Assembly: GCF_900291015.1 (NCBI RefSeq)
Contig: NZ_OLKL01000034.1
Span: 33,520 to 97,519, forward strand
Source of the DNA: Pseudomonas persica
Lineage (GTDB): Bacteria; Pseudomonadota; Gammaproteobacteria; Pseudomonadales; Pseudomonadaceae
Direction of reading: 5' to 3'
DNA: 64,000 bases
Shown here: positions 1 to 7,184 of the stretch, piece by piece
Layout of the letters: every line of letters begins with the position of its first letter
Numbering within the stretch: position 1 is the stretch's first letter
Translations under genes and position numbers: made by a program
The notes under the pieces: generated by a model
Told to the model about the DNA's origin: nothing
The model's input: only the letters and a program-made list of their open reading frames with translations
Database searches by the model: none

Positions 1-200
1 CGGTCGATTTCGGCCTGTTGGCACAGAGTTGCGGCGGTGCCGTCCAGCTGATTCAGCCTGCGCAGTTTTGCGCGTGCGGCTTCCAGTTCCTGGCGTGCCT
101 TTGGCAGCTGTTCGGTCAGCATGGCGTGCGCGTGTTCGAGGTCGTCTACCCGGACGCGGGCGGCCTGCACAGCTTGTTGGGCTTGTTTCAATTCGTTCAT
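1..200 (-). CDS. Phage-region coiled-coil protein, N-terminal part only
   Basis: The gene runs off the left edge of the window, so only the first 66 codons are seen. The protein starts MNELKQAQQAVQAARVRVDD and is rich in Ala, Glu, Gln, Leu and Arg with a heptad-like spacing, so it is probably a coiled coil. Its ATG overlaps the TGA of the upstream gene (ATGA at 197-200), which suggests translational coupling inside the leftward virion operon. A purine-rich stretch (GGGGCAAGAA) lies just before the start. The function is unknown; a small virion or assembly protein is an inference from position. Confidence 0.6.
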   Translation of the reverse strand, partial: MNELKQAQQAVQAARVRVDDLEHAHAMLTEQLPKARQELEAARAKLRRLNQLDGTAATLCQQAEID

Positions 201-3200
201 TTCTTGCCCCCATCGGCGCGTTTCCAGTTGCTGGTTTGCTTGCGGTACAGGTCGATCAGGCCGCGTTTACCGCTCACCAGGTAGGGCACGAAGGCGACCT
301 TCGCGGAACCTCGGGCCTGCCTCATGATCTTGTCGAGCTGTTCGGTGCGTTCGTCGTCGCCCAATGTTTTCCAGTACGCGCTGCGCATCAGGTTCCGGGC
401 GGCTGCGTGCATCCTGCTATTCGCCAGCTCGTTGAGTTCGCGGTGCTGGTCGTCGGTCAGGTCGAAACGCCGCGCCGGCATTCCCTTTCTTGCGGGGACA
501 GAGAAGTGGTTCTGCATGGCACCGGGTGCCCAACCGAGGCGCGCAGTCTCCTGGCGCACCGGGTCATCGCTTGGCACAGTGGACGGGATAGGGCCGGCGC
601 GGCCGATCTGCCGTTGCGGCTCCATCAGCGGTGCGCCGAACTGGTCACGCTTGATCGGCAGGCTTTCGCGCAGGAATGGCAAGCGGTACTTGAGCTGGTC
701 GGTGAAGCTGTCGCGGTCGGTTTCGCGCTGGTACGGGTCCATGTAACGGCCGACATGGCTGAGCACGGTGGCGGGTTGCGCCAGGGTGGCGGCGCTGCGA
801 TTCACCCAGCTGGCGCCGTAGCGGTCGGGATCGGTCATCGCCTGCATCACGCCGGAAAGGCCCTGGAGCCAGGTCTTGCTGGTGAAGTTGCGGGCAATCG
901 CTTTCATGAGGCTGGCGAAGCCGAGCTGCTGGTTTTCAACGCCGGTCGCGATATCAGCGGCGATGCCGACCAGAGTCGCCATAGGCTCGATGCGGCTGTA
1001 CTGGTACCACTGCCCGTTGATCTTGATGCTGTAAGGCTGGTTGCCAGCGGCAAGCCAGGCCTTGCGCTCGTCGGGATCTTCGGGGCCGCCGCCACTGAGG
1101 GTGCCATTCAGAGCACCGACAGCGCCAAATGCCATCAGTAGGCCACCGATCCCCATACGGGCCAGCGCTTCTTCCTGGCGAGCACCACCGGCTTTAAGGT
1201 CTGCCCGAACCTCCTTGAAGATAGGGGCGGCCGGGCTGTGCTTCGCCGCGTAAACTATTAAATTTGCTGGAGTTTTTAGGAACGGCACAGCGAGATTGCC
1301 CGTGCCATACGGCAGCTTGTGGCGCAGGTTGTTCACCGCCTGGGTAATTTCACCCGCACGATTGTTGAACGTGTGGAACAGGGCCGCGTCCTCGCCTGCC
1401 TCCAGCAGTTCTGCGGGTGGGTTGGCGATGATTTCCTGTACACGCTTGTGCACCGCTGCAGGGCCTTGGCCTTTCAGCTCATTGACGGCCATGCGGTAGG
1501 CAATGGCATAACGAGCCATGCCATCGTTCAGGTACTTGAAGAACTGGTCTTCCGACTGCAGGGCGCGCAGTGGCATGCCCCACACCTTTTGGCCGGGGTA
1601 ATCGTTGCGGTAGACCTCGGCCTTGTTCTCGTTGCCGAATGCGTCTTCGCCAGTCTTCCACGAACTGACGGCACCTCGGGCACCGTTGATAGCGCCTTCG
1701 AGCATTCCACCCAGCTGGTAGACGGATTCGCCGATATAGGTTTCACCGTTCAAGCCGACCATGCGCTTAGCAGCACCGATACCGCCAGCCAACCCGCGTA
1801 CTGGAAGCTGCATCAGGCTGGTCCCCAAGTTCGACAACACGTTGACGAAGTGGGTGTCCGGCGAGGACAAGAGCATGCTTTTGTAGAACGTCCAGAAACC
1901 GTCGCTGCCAGCCTGGCGGGCCAGCTTGTTGGCCGCTTCCACACCGCCGATACGGGCGGCATTGTTCAGGGCGTCGGCAATGGCCTTGGCGCCTTGTGCA
2001 CCGCCTACCGAGTCCAGCATGTGGCCGGCCTGCTTCATGGTGGTCACATCGGCGCGCATGGCGGACATCGCCCGGCCAATCTCGGCACGACTGGACATGA
2101 CAGCCTTCTGCGTGGTGCGCAGGTCGTTCAGTGCCTGCAGGAAGTTGGCCTGCTCCAGTTCGGTAGCGTTGCCACTGCTGATCTTCTGGCTCAGGTCGAG
2201 GGTCTTGACGGTCTGGTCTTTGAGCAGGCGCGTAGCGGCAACCTGTTCCTCGGCATTGAACGCCACGCCCAGGCGATGCTTGCGCAGCTTCTCCACCGTG
2301 GTGCCGGTCAGGGCAGCCAGGCGGCCGGTTTCTTCCCAACTGATCGTGCCACGGCGTGCGGCTTCGATATCCGGTTCGTCATCAGCGAGCAGGGCCAGGC
2401 TGCTGTCCATCTGCTGCTGATCCATGCCCATCGACTCGAACAACGGGCGCACATTTTGGCTGCCGGCAAACGGCACCTTGGGCGCAGGTTGCGGCTGCGG
2501 TGGAACTGGCGGGACTGCCGGCGCAGGGGCTGCCTGCTCGGGGTTGAGGTAGTTGCGGATGGCAGCGGGCACAGCTGCGCGGGCGGCTTCGATACGCGGG
2601 TCGACCTGCGGTTGTACGGGCTGCTGGGCCTGGGCCGGCATGGCAGCGGGGTCAGGAGCACGACCCAGCACACCGCCCAGCACCGAACCCATGGCAGCGT
2701 TAACCATCGCGTCTTGGGCGTTGAATGGGGTCTGCATGCTGCTCGGGACGGCAGCGTTGCGCAGTTGTCGCGATGCTTCGCCCGTCGCTACGCCAAGGGG
2801 AGCACCGCTAGCCAGGCGCGTTGCCAGATTGCCGGGCAGATTGGCGGGGATCAGCCCCATTGCCACATCACCCGCACCGGCGGCGATTGCAGCTTTCAGG
2901 CCTTCGGAGACGCTATCGGTTTCGGCGGCTACGTCGTGGCCGGTGTTGATTGCATTGGTCGTGGCGGGCACGGCCATGGTCTTGGCAGCTTGGCCAAGTT
3001 GGCCTACCACGCCCGGCAAAGCTGATGTGGGGGTTACTGCAGGAAGGGCAGCCGTAGCGCGAGACAAACCACCCGTTGCCAGCATCGCTGCTAGGTTCCC
3101 GGCAAAGCCACCGCCTGCATTCAGCAGCTTGTTACCGAACGATGCGTCGGGCGCAGGTGCCAGCGAGTCAGCACGTTGCTGTAGTGGGGTCAGCACATGC

Positions 3201-3574
3201 TGATTAAGCGCATTCTGCGCCATGTTCGGGTCGTCGTCGGTGAACAATCCGCGTGCGGCGTCGAAGGTCTGCGCGGCAGGGATACCGACGATGCGGCCAG
3301 CGGCCAGGCCCATCTGGTCTACAGCGCGTGCTGCACCTCGATACAGCTCCCACGGGTCGAGGCCGTCATCTTGCGCGGGTTGCTGGGCAGCCGGCTGCAC
3401 AGGCGCGGTAGCTGGCGCCGGGCTGTCATCATCCAGAGCGTCACCGAATGCGCTGATGGGATCGCCGAAAGCGCTTACCTGTGGCTGCGCTGGCGGCCTC
3501 TGCGGTTGGCGCGCTGCAGGAGCAGGCGCCACTGGGTCGTCGGGGATTTCGTCACCGAAAGCACTAATGGCCAT
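197..3574 (-). CDS. Large phage internal-virion / DNA-ejection type protein (1125 aa)
   Basis: This is a very long protein of a size and composition typical of podovirus internal virion (ejection) proteins. The first 50 residues carry three copies of a short SAFGD motif. Pro/Gln/Ala-rich disordered linkers lie around residues 10-70 and 305-370. Hydrophobic Gly/Ala-rich stretches near 150-240, and in the second half (around 590-640 and 830-850), could insert into membranes. No lysozyme, transglycosylase or protease motif was recognised. The ATG at 3574 has GAGG about 10 bases upstream. The stop overlaps the next gene's start, and the upstream gene ends 6 bases away, so it belongs to one operon. 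The family call rests on architecture and context, not on a named domain. Confidence 0.6.
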   Translation of the reverse strand: MAISAFGDEIPDDPVAPAPAARQPQRPPAQPQVSAFGDPISAFGDALDDDSPAPATAPVQPAAQQPAQDDGLDPWELYRGAARAVDQMGLAAGRIVGIPAAQTFDAARGLFTDDDPNMAQNALNQHVLTPLQQRADSLAPAPDASFGNKLLNAGGGFAGNLAAMLATGGLSRATAALPAVTPTSALPGVVGQLGQAAKTMAVPATTNAINTGHDVAAETDSVSEGLKAAIAAGAGDVAMGLIPANLPGNLATRLASGAPLGVATGEASRQLRNAAVPSSMQTPFNAQDAMVNAAMGSVLGGVLGRAPDPAAMPAQAQQPVQPQVDPRIEAARAAVPAAIRNYLNPEQAAPAPAVPPVPPQPQPAPKVPFAGSQNVRPLFESMGMDQQQMDSSLALLADDEPDIEAARRGTISWEETGRLAALTGTTVEKLRKHRLGVAFNAEEQVAATRLLKDQTVKTLDLSQKISSGNATELEQANFLQALNDLRTTQKAVMSSRAEIGRAMSAMRADVTTMKQAGHMLDSVGGAQGAKAIADALNNAARIGGVEAANKLARQAGSDGFWTFYKSMLLSSPDTHFVNVLSNLGTSLMQLPVRGLAGGIGAAKRMVGLNGETYIGESVYQLGGMLEGAINGARGAVSSWKTGEDAFGNENKAEVYRNDYPGQKVWGMPLRALQSEDQFFKYLNDGMARYAIAYRMAVNELKGQGPAAVHKRVQEIIANPPAELLEAGEDAALFHTFNNRAGEITQAVNNLRHKLPYGTGNLAVPFLKTPANLIVYAAKHSPAAPIFKEVRADLKAGGARQEEALARMGIGGLLMAFGAVGALNGTLSGGGPEDPDERKAWLAAGNQPYSIKINGQWYQYSRIEPMATLVGIAADIATGVENQQLGFASLMKAIARNFTSKTWLQGLSGVMQAMTDPDRYGASWVNRSAATLAQPATVLSHVGRYMDPYQRETDRDSFTDQLKYRLPFLRESLPIKRDQFGAPLMEPQRQIGRAGPIPSTVPSDDPVRQETARLGWAPGAMQNHFSVPARKGMPARRFDLTDDQHRELNELANSRMHAAARNLMRSAYWKTLGDDERTEQLDKIMRQARGSAKVAFVPYLVSGKRGLIDLYRKQTSNWKRADGGKK

Positions 3575-3580
3575 TGCACA

Positions 3581-4516
3581 TTAACCTCGCTTAGTGGCGG
3601 TCTTGCCACTTTTGGGGTCGATGTACTGAGTGCCTGGAGGCAATTGGTCGTACTCGGCCTTGGTCATCGGGCGGGCGATCTGCGCTTGTCCAGGTACACG
3701 CATGCCAGCTTTGGGCGCGGGCTTCTGCGCAGCGTTACCACCAGCGGCTGCCATCGGCAGGACGCCTACGGGCTGTTGCGGCTTCGGCATGTAGCTGTCG
3801 AGTCCACCGGTACCCGGCAGGCTGCTGGTGCCCGCTGCGGATTCGGCTTCGGCGCCCATGATCGCCTCAGTGGCGGCATCAGCACCGGTCGCGGCTTTAC
3901 GGCCAGGGCTGTATTGCGGGTAGGGCTGGCCGTATTCCTGGTATTGGCCGGTCTGCGGGTCGAGCACATAGCGCTGGACCATCCCACCACCGAGGGGCTT
4001 TTCCAACACCTGGCGCTGGGTCGGCATGCGCGGCCCGGACGATCCGGCGTTGACACCGATACGGCTTTCGCGGGTATCGAACTGGCTTTGCTGTTGTTGC
4101 AGCTGGGCCTGCCGGTGCTGGGCCAGGTTGTCGGCGTTGGTGGCTCGGATCAGGTCAGCCGGGTCGACGCCGAGTTGGGCCATCTGGCGGGCCATGGGCG
4201 ACAGGGAGTTGAGGAAGTTCGGGTCTTGCAAGCGCTGTTGGTACTGCCGTTGCTGGTCAGCCTTGGTCTGGGCGGCTTGTTGCTGCATCTGCAACTGTTC
4301 CTGCTGCATCCGCGCCAGGTTGTTGCGGTACTCGCCCAGTGCCTGCACACGTTGCATTTCACTCATGCCAGCGGCGGCTTGACCCAAGCGTGCGCCGAAT
4401 CCGGGGTTGCCTTGCTGTGGCCCGGACGCCATGAGCATCTGCAGCCCCAGTTGACCGAGCTGCGTGCCCGTTAAGGCGCCAACGCCTTGGTTAAGTGCGT
4501 CGATGAAACCGGTCAT
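3581..4516 (-). CDS. Phage structural-type protein, Gln-rich coiled coil (311 aa)
   Basis: The start MTGFIDALNQG was chosen because AAAGGAGC lies directly before this ATG; the open frame extends upstream but without a better site. A Gly-rich head (residues 1-50) is followed by a strongly Gln/Arg/Ala-rich helix (about 55-165) with runs such as QQEQLQMQQQ. The C-terminal half is Pro/Gly-rich and ends in a Lys-rich tail. Such heptad-rich proteins commonly sit next to the large ejection protein in podovirus genomes, and here the gap to that gene is 6 bases. The exact role is not known. Confidence 0.6.
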   Translation of the reverse strand: MTGFIDALNQGVGALTGTQLGQLGLQMLMASGPQQGNPGFGARLGQAAAGMSEMQRVQALGEYRNNLARMQQEQLQMQQQAAQTKADQQRQYQQRLQDPNFLNSLSPMARQMAQLGVDPADLIRATNADNLAQHRQAQLQQQQSQFDTRESRIGVNAGSSGPRMPTQRQVLEKPLGGGMVQRYVLDPQTGQYQEYGQPYPQYSPGRKAATGADAATEAIMGAEAESAAGTSSLPGTGGLDSYMPKPQQPVGVLPMAAAGGNAAQKPAPKAGMRVPGQAQIARPMTKAEYDQLPPGTQYIDPKSGKTATKRG

Positions 4517-4553
4517 GCTCCTTTGCTCCCCTGGCGCGACGGCCAGGCGTTTA

Positions 4554-4763
4554 TCAGTGGGTGGTGTCGTTACCCGGTGCCAAGACCGAGCGGCACAGTG
4601 CTGTGACCAGCGCCATGGTGGCGGCGTGGGCGGCATCGGCCTCGGCCTGGATTTCAGGCGGCAGGGCCGGGGCGTTGTCGCACACGGTCATCAGGGTGGC
4701 CATCGAGTCGAGTGGCGCGTTGGCAATGGCTTCGGCCATCGAGCCGGGGATGAAGTCGTTCAT
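4554..4763 (-). CDS. Small acidic phage protein (69 aa)
   Basis: A short acidic, Ala-rich protein begins MNDFIPGSMAEAIANAPLD. A good ribosome binding site (CAGGAGC) lies upstream, and the ATG overlaps the stop of the preceding gene as ATGA, which supports it as a real, coupled gene. It has no membrane segment or recognisable domain. Its place between a putative DNA-binding protein and virion genes suggests a small assembly or head-associated factor, but this is only context. Confidence 0.55.
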   Translation of the reverse strand: MNDFIPGSMAEAIANAPLDSMATLMTVCDNAPALPPEIQAEADAAHAATMALVTALCRSVLAPGNDTTH

Positions 4764-4978
4764 TTCGATTGCTCCTGTTGGCGGGTGCGGTTGTACGCAG
4801 CGAACTTGAGTTCGTACGCGGTACGGCGCAGTTGCTTGGCGCGCTCTTCGGCATCGTCAGCCATCTGCAGCAGGCGCTCGAAGTTGTCGCGGTCGATAGC
4901 GTCCTGGGTAACAACCTCCCCGGTGCCGGGGTGGGTATCGCCTACGTTCAGGCGGCGATAGTCGTGGTAGATGCTCAT
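4760..4978 (-). CDS. Small phage protein (72 aa)
   Basis: The sequence opens MSIYHDYRRLNVGDTHPGTG and then becomes a charged helix rich in Arg, Lys, Glu and Gln. Start and stop both overlap their neighbours by the ATGA arrangement, so the frame is well supported by operon structure. No domain is recognised. The basic helical tail could bind nucleic acid or another virion protein. Confidence 0.55.
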   Translation of the reverse strand: MSIYHDYRRLNVGDTHPGTGEVVTQDAIDRDNFERLLQMADDAEERAKQLRRTAYELKFAAYNRTRQQEQSK

Positions 4979-5391
4979 GGTTGCTTCTCCGTAACGGCGG
5001 CGCGCAGCTCGACCTGTTCGTCAAAGCTGAGTTCGCTGGGTTCGAGGATGGGCACCATTTCGTGGGTGCCGTCGCCGTTGTCGCGCAGGTAGAAGCGGCC
5101 GGGCTTGGCCGGACTGCGCTTGGTCGTGCGGGAAGGCTCAGTGCGGCCGGCAAGGGCCAGGCGCAGGCGGCATTCGGCTTCCGTGAGGTGAGCGGTCTGG
5201 TCGTAGGCGAATGCGGCTAAGAGGTCCAAGCCGAAGGCGTGTTGTGGTTTGCCTTGGCGACCGGTGTGCACAAGGTGGGCCTGTGGCAGTTCGGGGTGGC
5301 GGCTCAGTGCGCTGGGGGTCAGGGCGAGCAGGTCGGCCAGTTGTTGGCTGGTGGCTGCGGCTGTTGCACTGGAAGTTGGCTGGAAGTTCAT
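4975..5391 (-). CDS. Putative DNA-binding protein, first gene of the phage operon (138 aa)
   Basis: The chosen start is MNFQPTSSATAAATSQQLAD. A G-run (GGGGGG) lies about 9 bases upstream, and the longer frame would run back through the promoter-like AT-rich DNA. Residues about 13-50 (SQQLADLLALTPSALSRHPE) read like a helix-turn-helix with its LTPSALSR recognition helix. The middle contains an Ala/Leu-rich helix and the C-terminus is acidic. Being first in the operon and next to palindromic DNA at 5425-5456, it may regulate its own operon. An alternative is a small terminase-like or scaffold protein. The helix-turn-helix is inferred by eye. Confidence 0.5.
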   Translation of the reverse strand: MNFQPTSSATAAATSQQLADLLALTPSALSRHPELPQAHLVHTGRQGKPQHAFGLDLLAAFAYDQTAHLTEAECRLRLALAGRTEPSRTTKRSPAKPGRFYLRDNGDGTHEMVPILEPSELSFDEQVELRAAVTEKQP

Positions 5392-5894
5392 CGGCGCATC
5401 CCCCCCGGATGTTTCGCTGAGTGCATTCAACTTAATATTGAATACCTGTATATACAATAACTTTCCGACGAGCGGTATGATTCTTGCATATTGGCGCTTT
5501 AGTTGCGGGTAAGAGTTCCAGGTAGTTGCGATTGCGAGCGGCACAGTTACCGGGACAATTATCCCGATACCGTTGCGTTTATTTTAAGTAAGGGTTTATG
5601 TAAGTTGCTGAAACAGCACAGGAATTTTAACTTTGCGATTAATTTGGGATTACGAACGGAACGTTAAATTTATTTTTTATGGGGGTTTAGGTGGCGGGAT
5701 GGAAGCGCGGGGCTTGGATTTTTGGTCAGAAATTTTGGAAAAATTTTGTAGGGTCTCACCCCTCGTATACGTATTTGCGTGAAGCCAAAAGACCTGCATA
5801 CCCGCCGTACGGGTCGAATCCCCCACCCCGGGCACTTTTCCTGGCTACCAGCCAGGCGCTACGCTCGGTCGACAGCCATTCACCTGGAGCGACC
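5392..5894. other. AT-rich intergenic control region of the island
   Basis: About 500 bases without a convincing gene. The segment 5540-5750 is markedly AT-rich compared with everything around it (for example TTTATTTTAAGTAAGG near 5578). It separates the leftward virion operon from the rightward small gene at 5895. It contains the palindromes at 5425-5456 and, near 5806-5833, a stretch resembling the 3' end of a tRNA. A rightward frame runs through 5691-5894 but has no ribosome binding site and unusual composition, so it was not called. Confidence 0.5.
5425..5456. promoter_or_regulatory. Operator-like palindromes before the phage operon
   Basis: Two inverted repeats lie 34-65 bases upstream of the first phage operon gene. 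One is ATTCAA-CTTAATA-TTGAAT (5425-5443). The other is the perfect palindrome TGTATATACA (5447-5456). The DNA is AT-rich here and could also hold the -10 box of a leftward promoter. Binding by the adjacent helix-turn-helix protein is an inference. Confidence 0.45.
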
Positions 5895-6098
5895 ATGGAC
5901 AAAGCGACAGTGACCGCAGACACCCTTGAACTGATCCTGCTCAACCAGCAAGCCTTGCGCGCAGGCATTGAAGAGCTATCGCTATGGATCAAACAGCGTG
6001 GATCTATCCCCACTTGCGATAGCGTGATGGTCGCCCTGCAGACCCTGGATGCGAATGCTGAGGGCATCGAGCAGGGTATTCGGGCGCTGAGGGGGTGA
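5895..6098 (+). CDS. Small conserved Pseudomonas accessory protein (67 aa)
   Basis: The ATG at 5895 follows CTGGAGCGACC, a good ribosome binding site. The protein starts MDKATVTADTLELILLNQQA and is a mostly helical acidic protein without membrane segments. From memory, proteins of this type recur in Pseudomonas genomes close to phage-related genes; the function is unknown. It is the first rightward gene after the island control region and is followed 137 bases later by a recombinase gene. Confidence 0.6.
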   Translation: MDKATVTADTLELILLNQQALRAGIEELSLWIKQRGSIPTCDSVMVALQTLDANAEGIEQGIRALRG

Positions 6099-6108
6099 TC
6101 CCTCTAAT

Positions 6109-6208
6109 TGACACAATACAATTCTGTTAACTAGCCAGCCCCTGTTGCTATTGACTTCCACCAAAGGCGGGCGCATTCTGGCCTTGCCTAAATATTGTGT
6201 TAACTAGC
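6109..6208. repeat. Direct and inverted repeats upstream of the small recombinase
   Basis: GTTAACTAGC occurs twice in direct orientation (6126-6135 and 6199-6208). Just before the first copy is ACACAATA (6111-6118), and just before the second is its reverse complement TATTGTGT (6193-6200). The arrangement lies directly upstream of the recombinase start. It could be a recombination core with arm sites, or an operator overlapping the promoter (a TTGACA box starts at 6109). Confidence 0.5.
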
Positions 6209-6235
6209 GAAGCCAGCAAAATCAGAGGGTCAGCC

Positions 6236-6784
6236 ATGCAACTAGTCGAAGCGGTGAAGACACAAGCGGACATCGATCTGGTCCAGCGCAAGCTGACCCT
6301 CAACGCCCGAGACAACACGCTGTACGCGGACATTTGGAAGTTCGGTATCCAGGTAGCGCTGCGCATCAGCGACCTGCTGGAAATCACGCTGCAGGAGGCA
6401 CAGACGGGGCAGCTGAGGGTGGTGGAGGGCAAGACCGGCAAGCCACGCACAATCAAGCTGAACGAGTCAGCCATGGCCGTTGTGAAGGCCAGGTCAAAGC
6501 CCGGGGCGGTGTACCTGTTCGAAGTGGACAGCAACCGCGCCAAGGGCAAGCCCGTAAGCCGCGTGGCCGTGGCCAAGGCGTTCAAGGCCGTGGGTGATGA
6601 GCTGGGCATTGCGCTGGGTACCCACAGCATGCGCAAGACACGGGGATGGATGATGCACAAGGCGGGTCTGTCGATTGAGCTGATCTGCAAGGTGCTGAAC
6701 CATTCAAGCCCGGCTGTGACCATGACCTACATCGGACTCACTGCACAGGATGTGGCAGATACCTACGACCAGTTCGAGCTGTGA
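6236..6784 (+). CDS. Small tyrosine recombinase, catalytic domain only (182 aa)
   Basis: The catalytic set of the tyrosine recombinase (phage integrase) family is complete: Arg43 (ALRISDLL), Lys66 (EGKTGKPR), His130-x-x-Arg133 (HSMRKT), His156 (NHSS) and Tyr165 (TYIGL). The protein has only about 30 residues before the catalytic domain, so the N-terminal core-binding domain of usual integrases (about 300-400 aa) is missing. The start MQLVEAVKTQ was chosen because it follows AGAGGGTCAGCC. Such short recombinases act as invertases or resolution enzymes in some systems, but no target is known here. The flanking repeats at 6109-6208 and 6812-7121 are candidate sites. Confidence 0.85.
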   Translation: MQLVEAVKTQADIDLVQRKLTLNARDNTLYADIWKFGIQVALRISDLLEITLQEAQTGQLRVVEGKTGKPRTIKLNESAMAVVKARSKPGAVYLFEVDSNRAKGKPVSRVAVAKAFKAVGDELGIALGTHSMRKTRGWMMHKAGLSIELICKVLNHSSPAVTMTYIGLTAQDVADTYDQFEL

Positions 6785-6811
6785 GAATGGTTCTCGGGCC
6801 ATGGATGGCAC

Positions 6812-7121
6812 AAACCTAATAAACAGACTAATAAAGCAACCTAATAAGGCTCAAACCCGCGTGCTAGAGGGGGGTTTTATTAGTTTATTAGCTTTATTAC
6901 CGAACTAGCACCACCCGGCGCCGTCGCCCAGCTATCAGCACAGCGCTATTACGCTTATGCGCTTTTCAGTGCACACCTGTACTCTCTCTCTCTCTCTCTC
7001 TCTCTCTAATAGAAAACCTAATAAAAGTAATAAAGGTAATAAGCGACCGCTCTGTGCTGGGCCTTTCAGCGTTATTACCTGTGCCCGCAAACCTAATAAA
7101 GCAGCCCGCAAACCTAATAAA
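6812..7121. repeat. CTAATAA repeat field with (CT)13 tract
   Basis: The motif CTAATAA recurs in direct orientation near 6816, 6828, 6841, 7018, 7092 and 7113, and inverted as TTATTAG at 6877 and 6885. The last two copies belong to an 18-base direct repeat, GCCCGCAAACCTAATAAA, at 7083-7100 and 7104-7121, spaced by exactly 21 bases (two helical turns). Between the clusters is a perfect (CT)13 microsatellite at 6982-7007. No gene is supported in this 400-base interval, which lies between two recombinase genes that converge on it. Confidence 0.8.
6848..6884 (+). terminator. Possible terminator after the small recombinase
   Basis: An AAACCC / GGGTTT stem (arms near 6853 and 6872) is followed by TTTTATTAG. 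The loop is long and the stem short, so the site is weak. It is embedded in the CTAATAA repeat field and the inverted repeats may serve recombination instead. Confidence 0.3.
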
Positions 7122-7184
7122 ATCCCGCTGCACCATCATGCCGAAGACCCAAGAATCCCGATAAAACCGCCCCACCCTACCCGC

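Noticed and set aside
1319..3025. A 568-residue plus-strand open frame in the phage region
   Set aside because: It is the shadow of the 1125-aa gene. The minus frame has operon overlaps on both sides and protein-like hydrophobic segments.
5806..5833. A functional tRNA gene
   Set aside because: Only a T-arm-like segment with one base missing is present; no D-arm, anticodon arm or acceptor pairing can be drawn.
5691..5894. N-terminal extension of the 67-aa protein gene
   Set aside because: The extension has no ribosome binding site and aberrant composition, while the internal ATG at 5895 follows CTGGAGCGACC.
6982..7007. Assembly artefact at the (CT)13 tract
   Set aside because: Both flanks belong to the same repeat field and no frame is disturbed. 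The exact repeat number may still be unreliable.
7083..7121. CRISPR array
   Set aside because: Only two 18-base direct copies with 3-base spacers occur and no cas genes are present. The spacing does not fit CRISPR.
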